In this document: one piece after another, positions 7,140-14,912 of the stretch
How positions within the stretch are numbered: position 1 is the stretch's first letter
Layout of the letters: each line of letters opens with the position of its first letter
Source of the DNA: DATEPR01 sp036502345
GTDB taxonomy: Bacteria > Actinomycetota > Actinomycetes > Mycobacteriales > Pseudonocardiaceae
Assembly (NCBI GenBank): GCA_036502345.1
Contig: DASXYT010000019.1
Span: 1 to 19,118, forward strand
DNA: 19,118 nt
Direction of reading: 5' to 3'
Position numbers and translations under genes: made by a program
The notes under the pieces: model-generated
The model's input: only the letters and a program-made list of their open reading frames with translations
What the model was told of the DNA's origin: nothing
Database searches by the model: none

Positions 7140-8510
7140 TCACCGTGGCACCAGTGCCGCGAGCGCTCCGGCGACCCTGCGACCGCTGGTGAAGTAGGCG
7201 ATACCGAGTTCCGCCAGCAGGTCGACGCTCGCCTGGGCAGGCCGGGTGTAGCTGTAGATCACCACCGGGATGTCGGCGGCCAGTTCGGCCAGCGCGGCCC
7301 GTTCCCGTTCCAGTTGGTTCGCGTCGGCCAGCGTGGCGATCTGCACCAGCGCGTCCACCTCGCCGCTGTCCGCGACCATCCGCAGCACAGGGACCATCCC
7401 GCCGCGGCCGAGCACCTGCGCTGTCGCGTCCACCGGGTTGGCCGGGCTGCCGTAGGCCGGGATCAGCGTGCGCAGCCTGGCCTGCAGGTCCGCGCTGAGC
7501 ACCGGCAGGTCCAGGCCTGCCGCGACCACGTCGTCGGCCAGCCAGGTGCCCGCTCCGCCGGACGCGGTGACGATGCCGATCCGCCTGCCGGCCGGCTGTC
7601 GTGTCCTGGACAGCGCCAGCGCGTAGTCCACCATCTCCTCCTGGTCGTACGCGCGCAGCACGTCGTGCTCGGCGACCAGCCGCGCGTACCAGGACTCCTC
7701 GCCGGTGTCGTGCGCCGTGTGGGCCAGCGCGGCCCGACTGCCGGCCGCCGACACACCCACCTTGGCCAGCACGATCCGCTTGCCGCGTGCCACGGCCCCG
7801 TCCGCGATGGCGGCCAGCCGTTCCGGCCGGTCCAGGCCCTCCACGAACAGCAGCAGCACCCGGGTCGCGGGGTCGTCCAGCAGGTACTCGGCCAGGTCGG
7901 CGACGTCGAGGTCCAGTTCGTTGCCGGTACTGATCACGTGGCTGAAGCCGAGCCCCCTGGCCAGCCCGTCGTTGAACAGCGCGAAGCCGAGGCCGCCGCT
8001 CTGCGCGAGCACGGCGACGTCACCGGTGAGCAGCGTGCGCAGGCCGCGCAGGTAGTTGATGGTCGGGCTGAAGCCGAGCGGGACCCGGTCCACCACGTTG
8101 ATCAGGCCCTCGGCGTTCGGGCCGAGCACCCGCATCTCCGGGTATTCCGCGCACACCGCCCGCAGCCCGCGTTCCCGCTCGGCGCCGTCGAACTGCTCGG
8201 CGAAACCGGAACTGATGATCACCACGAACCGGACGCCCGCCTTGCCGCATTCGCGCACCACGCCGGTGACGCGCTCGGCGTTGACCACGATCAGCGCCAC
8301 GTCCACCGGGCCGGGCACCGAAGCGATGTCCGGCCAGCAGCGCACGCCGTCGATGTCGGTGTGCCGTGGGTTGACCGGGTACACCGCACCGGCATAGCCG
8401 TGCTGGGCCAGAATCCGCTGCGGCAGCCCGCTGATCACCTCCGCATTGGTCGACGCGCCGATGACCGCGACGGACGTGGGCCGCAGCAGCGGCCCCAGGT
8501 CGACGCTCAT
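7140..8510 (-). CDS. ADP-forming acyl-CoA ligase family protein lacking the ATP-grasp domain
   Basis: A 456-residue protein that matches only the CoA-binding/ligase half of acetate-CoA ligase (ADP-forming) family enzymes. The N-terminal CoA-binding Rossmann domain has LLRPTSVAVIGAST and VYPVNPRHTDIDG. The succinyl-CoA-ligase-like domain has LAQSGGLGFALFNDGLARG, STGNELDLDVAD and the His264 region S-R-A-A-L-A-H-T. That His aligns with the phosphorylated His of the usual HTGAL motif, but the following residues (AHDTGEE) differ from the norm. The frame ends where full-length relatives continue into an ATP-grasp domain, and no beta-subunit gene is adjacent. It may be the alpha subunit of a split enzyme, with the beta half encoded elsewhere, or have another CoA-dependent role. 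ATG at 8510 overlaps the dehydrogenase stop (ATGA, 8507-8510), so translation is coupled. Confidence 0.85.
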   Translation of the reverse strand: MSVDLGPLLRPTSVAVIGASTNAEVISGLPQRILAQHGYAGAVYPVNPRHTDIDGVRCWPDIASVPGPVDVALIVVNAERVTGVVRECGKAGVRFVVIISSGFAEQFDGAERERGLRAVCAEYPEMRVLGPNAEGLINVVDRVPLGFSPTINYLRGLRTLLTGDVAVLAQSGGLGFALFNDGLARGLGFSHVISTGNELDLDVADLAEYLLDDPATRVLLLFVEGLDRPERLAAIADGAVARGKRIVLAKVGVSAAGSRAALAHTAHDTGEESWYARLVAEHDVLRAYDQEEMVDYALALSRTRQPAGRRIGIVTASGGAGTWLADDVVAAGLDLPVLSADLQARLRTLIPAYGSPANPVDATAQVLGRGGMVPVLRMVADSGEVDALVQIATLADANQLERERAALAELAADIPVVIYSYTRPAQASVDLLAELGIAYFTSGRRVAGALAALVPR

Positions 8511-9685
8511 CGGCGGCCCAGCGCCGCGCCGCCGAGCAGGTCGCGCGCGATGAGGAACCGGTGGATCTCGCTCGGCCCCTCCACGATCCGCGACACCCGC
8601 AGCCCACGGAACCAGTGCTCCAGCGGCAGATCCTTGGTCATGCCCATGCCGCCGAGGATCTGCATCATGGCGTCGACCACCTCGAAACCGGCCTCGGTGC
8701 CGTACAGCTTCGCCATCGACGCCTTGGTGCGCGCGTCCCGGCCCTGGTCGGCGTCCCAGGCCGCCTCCCACGTCAGGTGTCGGGCCGCGGCGAGCTTCAC
8801 CTTGGCGTCGGCGAGTGCGAACTGCACTGCCTGCCGGGTGGCCAGCAGCGCGCCGAACGTCTCCCGGGAACTGGCCCACTCCGTCGCCATCCGCACGGCC
8901 TCCTCGGCGACGCCGATCGCCTGCGCCGCGTAGCGCAGCCTGCCGCGCACCAGCCACTGCTGGGCCAGCGCGAAACCCTGGCCCTCCTCGCCGACCAGGT
9001 TCTCGGCCGGCACGACGCAGTTGTCGAACGTGACCTCGGTGGTCCAGTGGTCGCGCAGCACCGGCACGCTCGTCACGTGCATGCCAGGCGTGCCGACGTC
9101 CACGATCAGCGCGCTGATGCCACCCCGGCCGGCAGCCGTGTCGGTGCGGGCGTAGACGATGCCGTAGTGGGCGCTGTCGGCGCCGGTGGTCCACAGCTTG
9201 TGCCCGTTGATCCGGTAGGTGTCGCCGTCGCGGGTCGCCGTGGTGCGGATGGCGCGGGCCGGGTCGGAACCGCCGGTCGGCTCGCTGATCGCGGTGAACG
9301 CCGACCACGCGTGCTCGATCGTCGGCCGCACGTACTTCTCGATCTGCTGTTCGGTGCCCTTGTACAGCACGACGGGCGGGTCGATACCGAACACGCCGGC
9401 ACCGGGATGCGGGAAGCTGTAGCGGTGCTTGGCCATCTGCTCGGTGAGCACGATGCCCTCGAACACGCTCAGGCCGCCGCCACCGAACTCCTGGGGCGCC
9501 TCAAGGCACCAGAACCCGGCAGCGCGGGCCTTCTGCCGCAGCACCGTCAGTTCATGCTCCGGCAGGTCGCGGGCGTCGCCGGGCACGCGGGCCTCGGCGG
9601 GTCTGATCTCGTCGCGAACGAACTCGGCCACCGTGTCGGACAGCAGTTGTAGGTCCTCTGGCAGGTCGAAACCCTGGAACGGCAC
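8507..9685 (-). CDS. Acyl-CoA dehydrogenase
   Basis: A 392-residue FAD flavoenzyme that introduces a trans-2,3 double bond into an acyl-CoA and passes electrons to ETF. Family marks run in order: the N-terminal helical domain (LLSDTVAEFVRDEIRP, then PQEFGGGGLSVFEG); the middle beta domain with AISEPTGGSDPA and YRINGHKLWTTGA (FAD and substrate contact); and the C-terminal domain with VDAMMQILGGMGMTKDLPLE and IVEGPSEIHR, whose Glu369 is at the usual catalytic-base position of the medium-chain type. The start is GTG at 9685 with GGAGG 4-5 nt upstream. It sits 15 nt after the crotonase stop, and its own stop overlaps the ligase start. Chain length and branching of the substrate are not readable. 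Confidence 0.95.
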   Translation of the reverse strand: MPFQGFDLPEDLQLLSDTVAEFVRDEIRPAEARVPGDARDLPEHELTVLRQKARAAGFWCLEAPQEFGGGGLSVFEGIVLTEQMAKHRYSFPHPGAGVFGIDPPVVLYKGTEQQIEKYVRPTIEHAWSAFTAISEPTGGSDPARAIRTTATRDGDTYRINGHKLWTTGADSAHYGIVYARTDTAAGRGGISALIVDVGTPGMHVTSVPVLRDHWTTEVTFDNCVVPAENLVGEEGQGFALAQQWLVRGRLRYAAQAIGVAEEAVRMATEWASSRETFGALLATRQAVQFALADAKVKLAAARHLTWEAAWDADQGRDARTKASMAKLYGTEAGFEVVDAMMQILGGMGMTKDLPLEHWFRGLRVSRIVEGPSEIHRFLIARDLLGGAALGRR

Positions 9686-9700
9686 AAGTCCTCCGCTGGT

Positions 9701-10486
9701 TCAGTGGCCGACGTAGTTGCCTTCGCGCTTCTCCCGGAACGCCGCCAACGCCTCCGCCGAGTCCTGTGTGGACGTTACGACGGCCATGTGCGACGAGATC
9801 AGGTCCAGCGCGGTGCGCAGGTCGGTGCGTGCCGACTGGTAGACGGCCCGCTTGATCATCCGCACGGCGACCGGGGGAGCGTCGGCCAGTTTGCGGGCCA
9901 GCCGGGTGACGAACGGCATCAGGTCGGCGTCGTCCACGACGTGGTTGGCGATGCCGAGCCGGGCGGCCTCCTCGCCGTCCACGAAGTCCCCGGTGAGCAG
10001 TAGTTCCAGTGCCTTCGCCGTGCCGACCAGTCTGGGCAGGTAGTAGCAGCCACCGTCCCCCGGGACCAGGCCGACGCGGATGTACCCCTCGGACAGCCGT
10101 GCCGACCTGGCCACCACTCGCATGTCACACATCAGCGCCATGTCCATCCCCGCGCCGACTGCGACACCGTTCACCGCCGCGACGACGGGCTTGTCCAGAT
10201 CCTCCAGCGCGAGTGGCACGCGGTGGATCTGCTCGGTGAGTCCTTCCTTGCGCTGCAACGGAGTCGGCCGCTCGCCGCCCTGGTACCTGCCGAGATCGAC
10301 ACCGGAGCAGAACGCGTCACCGGCACCGGTCAGCACGATGACGCGGACATCAGGATCCGTGCGCACCCGACGCAGGATCTCCGACCACTGGTCGATCATG
10401 TCCATGGTGAACGCGTTCTTGCGGTGAGGCCGGTTCAGCAGGATCGTGCCGATGCCGTCAGCGACGGAGAACTCCAGATCGGACAT
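9701..10486 (-). CDS. Enoyl-CoA hydratase/isomerase (crotonase) family protein
   Basis: A 261-residue crotonase. Oxyanion-hole regions are AFCSGVDLGRY (58-68) and NGVAVGAGMD (106-115). At the two catalytic acid positions of mitochondrial hydratase (Glu144 and Glu164), this protein has Asp115 and Glu133 (in LSEGYIRVGLVPGDGG). One acid is therefore Asp, not Glu, and the activity could be hydratase, isomerase or another crotonase reaction. The ATG at 10486 is chosen because AAAGG lies upstream at a suitable distance and the protein then begins MSDLEFSV like its family. An in-frame ATG at 10522 overlaps the gntR stop (ATGA) and would add 12 residues, but it has no ribosome binding site. Second gene of the gntR operon. 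Confidence 0.92.
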   Translation of the reverse strand: MSDLEFSVADGIGTILLNRPHRKNAFTMDMIDQWSEILRRVRTDPDVRVIVLTGAGDAFCSGVDLGRYQGGERPTPLQRKEGLTEQIHRVPLALEDLDKPVVAAVNGVAVGAGMDMALMCDMRVVARSARLSEGYIRVGLVPGDGGCYYLPRLVGTAKALELLLTGDFVDGEEAARLGIANHVVDDADLMPFVTRLARKLADAPPVAVRMIKRAVYQSARTDLRTALDLISSHMAVVTSTQDSAEALAAFREKREGNYVGH

Positions 10487-10518
10487 GCTCGCCTTTCGTC
10501 TCGTCACGGCGTCGAGGG

Positions 10519-11169
10519 TCATGGCTGGGACAGCACCGACACCACATCCCGCTCGCTGGTGTGCCGGTGCTCGTCGGCCAGCCGCACCAGCAGTTCGGTG
10601 TCACCGGCGCGCAGCGCACGCACCAGTCCGTCGTGCTCGGCGACGATGCGTTCCCTGGCCGCTCGCTCGGCGCTGTAGACCAGCCGGTAGGGCGCTGTCC
10701 GGTGCCACAGTCGTTGCACCTCGACGAGTACGTGCCGCAGACCGGCCAACGTGAACATCTCGAAGTGGAACTGTTCGTTGAGGGACGCGAGTTCGCGGGT
10801 CGGTGTGTCGATCAGGTCCGCCATCCGCGCGTTCAACGCGTTCAGTGTCGCCAGGTCCGGCTCGGTCGCCGAGTCGATGCGGCGCAGCAGTTCGGTCTCC
10901 AGCAGCCTGCGCATCAGGTAGATCTGGCTCAGTTCCTCGGCGGAGAGCCGAACCACGACGAAACCACCCGTCGGTGACGCCTCGACGAGGCCGTCCGCCT
11001 CAAGGCCCTTCAGTGCCTCGCGGACCGGCACCCTGCTGATACCCAACTGTTCGGCAACGGCACCCTGGCGGATCGGCTGGCCGGGCAGCAGCACACCGTC
11101 GCGGACCATCTCACGCAGCACGAGCGCCGCGCGTTCCGCGAGCGTGTCCTGTGTGGACCCAGCCGGCAC
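10519..11169 (-). CDS. GntR family (FadR/FCD subfamily) transcriptional regulator
   Basis: A 216-residue regulator and first gene of the acyl-CoA operon. The N-terminal winged helix-turn-helix has QGAVAEQLGISRVPVREAL at about residues 35-53. The C-terminal all-helical FCD domain carries the usual spaced histidines in NEQFHFEMF, AEHDGL and DEHRHTSE, which often bind a metal next to an organic-acid ligand. GTG at 11169 is chosen: GGGAGG lies 6 nt upstream, and the earlier GTG at 11193 falls before the predicted transcription start. It probably senses an acid or acyl-CoA handled by the operon and acts on the tandem TGAATAC sites in its own promoter. Its TGA overlaps an in-frame ATG of the crotonase gene. 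Confidence 0.93.
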   Translation of the reverse strand: MPAGSTQDTLAERAALVLREMVRDGVLLPGQPIRQGAVAEQLGISRVPVREALKGLEADGLVEASPTGGFVVVRLSAEELSQIYLMRRLLETELLRRIDSATEPDLATLNALNARMADLIDTPTRELASLNEQFHFEMFTLAGLRHVLVEVQRLWHRTAPYRLVYSAERAARERIVAEHDGLVRALRAGDTELLVRLADEHRHTSERDVVSVLSQP

Positions 11170-11184
11170 CGTCGCCTCCCGGAG

Positions 11185-11225
11185 TGAATACACTAATGAA
11201 TACGCTTCCGGCGAGCGCCAGTCAA
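11185..11225 (-). promoter_or_regulatory. Promoter and tandem candidate operator of the gntR operon
   Basis: On the minus strand, TTGACT (11220-11225) and TATTCA (11197-11202) are separated by exactly 17 nt, a good sigma-70-type promoter. Transcription would start near 11190. Two direct copies of TGAATAC (plus-strand 11185-11191 and 11197-11203, period 12 bp) cover the -10 and the start site, a suitable place for repression by GntR. Confidence 0.6.
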
Positions 11226-11227
11226 GG

Positions 11228-12061
11228 TCAATCCTGCGCCCGTTCGGCCAGGTCAGGGGTCCGGCGCCGAGGTGGCTTGACGCCGGGGTTGGCGATCGCG
11301 GTCGTCGTGCTGTAGCCGATCGGGCCGAGCTGGTCGTGCATCGTGCAGTGCCCGACGGCGACGCCCTGGGCGCTGGTGTGGCCGCCCGACTCCAGCCCGA
11401 TGGCGTCGCCGACCGGCAGTCGGCTCAGGTACAGCGTGTAGTCCGCGTTGATGTACCCGAGGCCGACGTCGCTGGCGTGCGCGAGCGGGCTGCCCGAGTC
11501 CGCGGCCAGCGCGGCCCGCAGCAGCGGGGACACCGGCTCGCCGTCGACCAGCGCGCAGGTCTCCCGCATCCACAGCCTGCGCCTGCCCTGCGCCGACCAG
11601 TGCCGCGCCGGGTCGTTGTGCTCGGTGAACCGCCAGGTCTGCGGTGGGAAGCGGGACGGCCTGGTGGGCAGTTCCTCCGGGGACGGCGCGTCCCAGGCCT
11701 GCGTGGCCGGCACCGTGCCATCGGGCTGCTCGCTGCGCCGCAGCAGGACCGCGGTCGCCTTCGCGGCCGCCGTCTCGCCGACGTAGGCCGTTGCCTCGAC
11801 CACCCGGATCCGTCGGCCGTCCCTGATCCGCTCGGTCCGGATCCGGACCGGCGCCAGCGGAGCGTTGCGGAACAGGTCCACGGTCAGCCTGCTGACCTGG
11901 AGTTCCGGGTCACCGTGCCCAACTTCGACACCGCGGGCCATCAGGCCGCCGAGCAGTCGGCCGTGCACCATCGTGGCTGCCCACCAGCTCCTGGCGTGCG
12001 GCGCCGGCAGGAACTCCTCGCCGCTGGTGCCGAAGAACGCGGGCTGTTCTGGTTCGGTCAC
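11228..12061 (-). CDS. Acyl-CoA thioesterase (TesB-like, double hotdog)
   Basis: A 277-residue protein resembling the thioesterase-like superfamily (4HBT_3/TesB type), which hydrolyses acyl-CoA to free acid and CoA. The first hotdog half includes WWAATMVHGRLLGGLMARGVE (about residues 26-46), followed by VSRLTVDLFRNAPLAPV. The second half includes HASDVGLGYINADYTLYLSRLPVGDAIGLE and the closing TSAQGVAVGHCTMHDQLG. The start is GTG at 12061, overlapping the stop of the upstream tetR gene (GTGA, 12058-12061), so both are translated from one mRNA. The longer open frame reaching 12259 is only out-of-frame tetR sequence. With the CoA ligases nearby it may recycle CoA or limit build-up of acyl-CoA. 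Its gene ends near the gntR promoter on the same strand, without an obvious terminator. Confidence 0.85.
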   Translation of the reverse strand: MTEPEQPAFFGTSGEEFLPAPHARSWWAATMVHGRLLGGLMARGVEVGHGDPELQVSRLTVDLFRNAPLAPVRIRTERIRDGRRIRVVEATAYVGETAAAKATAVLLRRSEQPDGTVPATQAWDAPSPEELPTRPSRFPPQTWRFTEHNDPARHWSAQGRRRLWMRETCALVDGEPVSPLLRAALAADSGSPLAHASDVGLGYINADYTLYLSRLPVGDAIGLESGGHTSAQGVAVGHCTMHDQLGPIGYSTTTAIANPGVKPPRRRTPDLAERAQD

Positions 12062-12684
12062 TCGGTCTCCCGGTTCAGCGGATCCAGCTTGCGGATCATC
12101 AGGACCGCCGACTCGGTGATCGTGGCGGCCTCCCGTTTCGTCGTGCAGGTGGCGATCTCGCGGCCCGCTTCGCCGATGATCGACGTGAGCACGGCGACGG
12201 TGAGCCGGTCCACCGGATCGGCGCCGGCACCGAGCAGGACGGCGTTCTGCCGCAGCCATTCCCGGTTGCGGGTCCTGCGCACCAGTTCGAATCCCGGTGG
12301 CCCGTTGCCGTCCATGAACAGCCGCACCAGATCGCGCCGCTGCCAGGAACCTTCCAGGAACGCTTGGGCGCCGACGATCAGCAGGTTGAGCGGGTCGTGC
12401 TCACCGTCGGCGCGGGCCTTGGCCACGGCGGCCGACGCGTTCTGCTCGTGCGCTGCCTGGTGGTCCTCCCACAGCGCGAGGAACAGCTCGGTCTTGCCGC
12501 CGAAGTGGTGGTACAGGCTGCCGACGCTGGACCCCGCGCGCTCCACGACGGCGGCCACGCTGGCCTCGGCAAACCCCTGCCGGCCGAACACCTCACGAGC
12601 GGCGTCCAGCATGGCCCTGCGGGTGCCAGCCGTGCGGCTCCACTGCCATGCGTTGCCGCCGGCGCCGTCCGTCCTGCGCGCCAT
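12058..12684 (-). CDS. TetR/AcrR family transcriptional regulator
   Basis: A 208-residue repressor. The helix-turn-helix covers about residues 22-66, with ASVAAVVERAGSSVGSLYHHF (41-61) as its core and GGKTEL after it, all typical of TetR. The C-terminal ligand domain is not assignable to a named type. ATG at 12684 is used: an AGGGAG lies 7 nt upstream, and the GTG at 12732 would add residues unlike the family. It is co-transcribed with the thioesterase and divergent from the acyl-CoA ligase/MFS operon. The shared 111-bp gap holds two palindromes, so it probably represses both directions and responds to an acid or acyl-CoA. Confidence 0.92.
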   Translation of the reverse strand: MARRTDGAGGNAWQWSRTAGTRRAMLDAAREVFGRQGFAEASVAAVVERAGSSVGSLYHHFGGKTELFLALWEDHQAAHEQNASAAVAKARADGEHDPLNLLIVGAQAFLEGSWQRRDLVRLFMDGNGPPGFELVRRTRNREWLRQNAVLLGAGADPVDRLTVAVLTSIIGEAGREIATCTTKREAATITESAVLMIRKLDPLNRETE

Positions 12685-12725
12685 GGTCGTTCTCCCTGCC
12701 TGGTCCGATGCACTCGCGCGACCTA

Positions 12726-12785
12726 TTGACACCGTGTGTCGCCGGAGGGCAGGCTGATCATATTACTAGAGCGCGGTTCTAGAAA
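12726..12785. promoter_or_regulatory. Divergent control region with two palindromes
   Basis: Site 1 is GACAC-CGT-GTGTC (12728-12740), overlapping a TTGACA hexamer (12726-12731). Site 2 is CTAGA (12766-12770) and TCTAG (12778-12782), an imperfect 17-bp palindrome with partial symmetry inside. On the minus strand, TATGAT (12757-12762) with TTTCTA (12780-12785) at 17-nt spacing is a plausible promoter for tetR-thioesterase, and site 2 would lie in its spacer. For the plus strand, TATTAC (12761-12766) is a possible -10 without a good -35. Which palindrome the TetR binds cannot be told. Confidence 0.5.
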
Positions 12786-12795
12786 TGGCGGAACC

Positions 12796-14895
12796 ATGAC
12801 CCTGGGCATGCGCACGCTGTTCCACCCGAAGTCGATCGCCCTTGTCGGTGCCACCGACAAGTCGGGCTGGTCCAAGAACACCTTCGACAACCTCCGCAAA
12901 CACGGGTTTCCCGGCGCCGTGCACCTGGTCAATCCGCGCACCGAGGTGGTCCACGGACAGCGTGCCCACCGCAGCCTGACCGACATCGGCGCACCCGTCG
13001 ACCTCGCCTACGTGATGGTGCCGACCACCGCCGTGCTGCCGGTGCTGCGTGAGGGCGCGGGGCTGGGCATCGACAACTACGTCGTGCTGACCGCGGGATT
13101 CGCCGAGACCGGGCCTGCGGGCAACTCCCTGGAACGCGAGATCATCGACTTCGCGGCCGCCAACGGACTGACGCTGCTCGGCCCGAACGGCAACGGCTAC
13201 ATCAACGCGGCGGCCAGCATCACGCCCTACGGCCTGCCGGTGATGTCCCTGGTCAGCGGCTCGGTCGGCGTCGTGCTGCAGAGCGGTGCGCTGGCCAGTT
13301 CGATCCTGTCGTTCGCGCAGGCCCGCAACGTCGGCATCAGCCTGCTCACATCGATGGGCAACGAGGCGATGGTGTCCGTCACCGACGTGCTGGACTACCT
13401 GGTGGACGACCCGGACACTCGCGTGATCGCGTTGTTCCTGGAGTCGGTGCGGCGGCCGGAGGAGTTCGCCAGGGTGGCGCGGCGAGCCGCCGCGGCCGGC
13501 AAACCGGTGGTGGCGCTCAAGATCGGCTCCAGCCAACTGGCCTCGGTGACCGCCCGTGCGCACACCGGTGCGCTGGTCGGTGACGACAGCGTGATCGACG
13601 CGGCGTTCCGGCAACTCGGCGTGATCCGCGTGCACTCGCTGGAGGACCTGGTCATCACGGCAGGCCTGCTGGCCAGTGCGCCGCCGCTGGCCGGCCGCCG
13701 GGTCGGTGTGGTCACGCCGTCCGGTGGCGCTTCGGAGATCATCGCCGACCGGGCCGAGCAGGAAGGCCTGGTGCTGCCCGAGTTCGCGCCGGAGACCGTG
13801 GCCGGGCTGCGCGCGATCCTGCCCGACTTCGCCACCATCCAGAACCCGCTGGACGTCACCGGCTATGTCGTCGTCGACCGGACGCTGCTGCCCAGGGCGC
13901 TGACGATCGTGGCCGCCGACCCCGGCATCGACGAGGTCCTGCTGCTGTCCGACCTGCCCCGCTACACCCCACCGGAGCCGGTCGAGTCGATGGCGTTCTA
14001 CAGCGCTGTCAGCAAGCTGCTGGCCGAGTCGCCGCGGCCGGTGATCGTGGTGAGCAACGTGCTGACCGACATCAGCGAGTTCGGCCGGCAGGTGCAGCAC
14101 GAGACCAACTACCCGCACGTGCTGGGCGGCATCGAGCACGGCATGTCCGCGATCGGTGCGGCGGTCCGGTGGGCCGAGGCGGGTCGGGTCGCTCGGACAC
14201 CCGTGGTCGTGCCTACCCCTCGCCTGACCGCCGAGCCGACCGGTACCTGGGTGGAACACCAGGCCGCCGCGTTCCTGGCCGACAACGGCATCCCGGTGGT
14301 GCCGTCTTCGTTGGCGGCCGACGAGAACAGCGCGGTCGCGGCAGCGGAGCGATTCGGTTACCCGGTCGTGCTGAAGGCCGTCGCAGACGATCTCGGCCAC
14401 AAGAGCGACATCGGTGGTGTGCGGCTGGGCCTGGCTTCCGCAGACGCTGTTCGTGATGCGTTTCGCGAGGTCACGGCCATGTTGCGTGCCGCTGGTCATT
14501 CGGGCATCGCCACCCTCGTCCAGCCGCAGCGCACCGGCGGCATCGAGCTGTTGGTCGGCGTGGTGCGGGACCCGTCGTGGGGCCTGGTGATGGCCGTGGG
14601 ACTCGGTGGTGTGTGGGTCGAAGTGCTCCGGGACACAGCTCAGCGGCTGGTGCCGGTCGACGAGGCGGAGGTACGGTCCGCTTTGGCGGAGTTGAGGGGC
14701 GTTGCGGTGCTGCGTGGTGCCAGAGGTGGTCAAGCGGCTGATCTGGCCGAGGTGGCCAGGGTGGTCAGCAGGATCGTCGGACTCGCCGCGTCGCTGGACG
14801 ATCGGCTTGAGTCGCTTGAGGTCAACCCGCTGCTGGTACGCGGCTCGGAGGTCGAGGTGTTGGACGCGCTGGTCACCTGGCGGGACCGGCTTTGA
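12796..14895 (+). CDS. Acetate-CoA ligase (ADP-forming) family protein, full length
   Basis: A 699-residue fused alpha-beta acyl-CoA synthetase. The family makes acyl-CoA from acid, CoA and ATP through a phosphohistidine, yielding ADP. The CoA-binding domain (about 1-130) starts FHPKSIALVGATDKSG and has GLTLLGPNGNGYIN. The ligase domains (about 150-460) include VVLQSGALASSILSFA, SMGNEAMVSVTD and the phosphorylatable His256 in R-A-H-T-G-A-L-V-G. The ATP-grasp domain (about 475-699) has PVVLKAVADD with Lys527, H535-K-S-D-I-G-G-V, and VNPLLV near the end. ATG at 12796 has only a weak GGCGGA before it, and a five-codon reading frame (12785-12799) ends over it by ATGA; ATG 12808 is an alternative. 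The substrate is unknown. The MFS gene follows after 17 nt, so the two are one operon. Confidence 0.92.
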   Translation: MTLGMRTLFHPKSIALVGATDKSGWSKNTFDNLRKHGFPGAVHLVNPRTEVVHGQRAHRSLTDIGAPVDLAYVMVPTTAVLPVLREGAGLGIDNYVVLTAGFAETGPAGNSLEREIIDFAAANGLTLLGPNGNGYINAAASITPYGLPVMSLVSGSVGVVLQSGALASSILSFAQARNVGISLLTSMGNEAMVSVTDVLDYLVDDPDTRVIALFLESVRRPEEFARVARRAAAAGKPVVALKIGSSQLASVTARAHTGALVGDDSVIDAAFRQLGVIRVHSLEDLVITAGLLASAPPLAGRRVGVVTPSGGASEIIADRAEQEGLVLPEFAPETVAGLRAILPDFATIQNPLDVTGYVVVDRTLLPRALTIVAADPGIDEVLLLSDLPRYTPPEPVESMAFYSAVSKLLAESPRPVIVVSNVLTDISEFGRQVQHETNYPHVLGGIEHGMSAIGAAVRWAEAGRVARTPVVVPTPRLTAEPTGTWVEHQAAAFLADNGIPVVPSSLAADENSAVAAAERFGYPVVLKAVADDLGHKSDIGGVRLGLASADAVRDAFREVTAMLRAAGHSGIATLVQPQRTGGIELLVGVVRDPSWGLVMAVGLGGVWVEVLRDTAQRLVPVDEAEVRSALAELRGVAVLRGARGGQAADLAEVARVVSRIVGLAASLDDRLESLEVNPLLVRGSEVEVLDALVTWRDRL

Positions 14896-14912
14896 CACAG
14901 GGAGGGCGCGGC

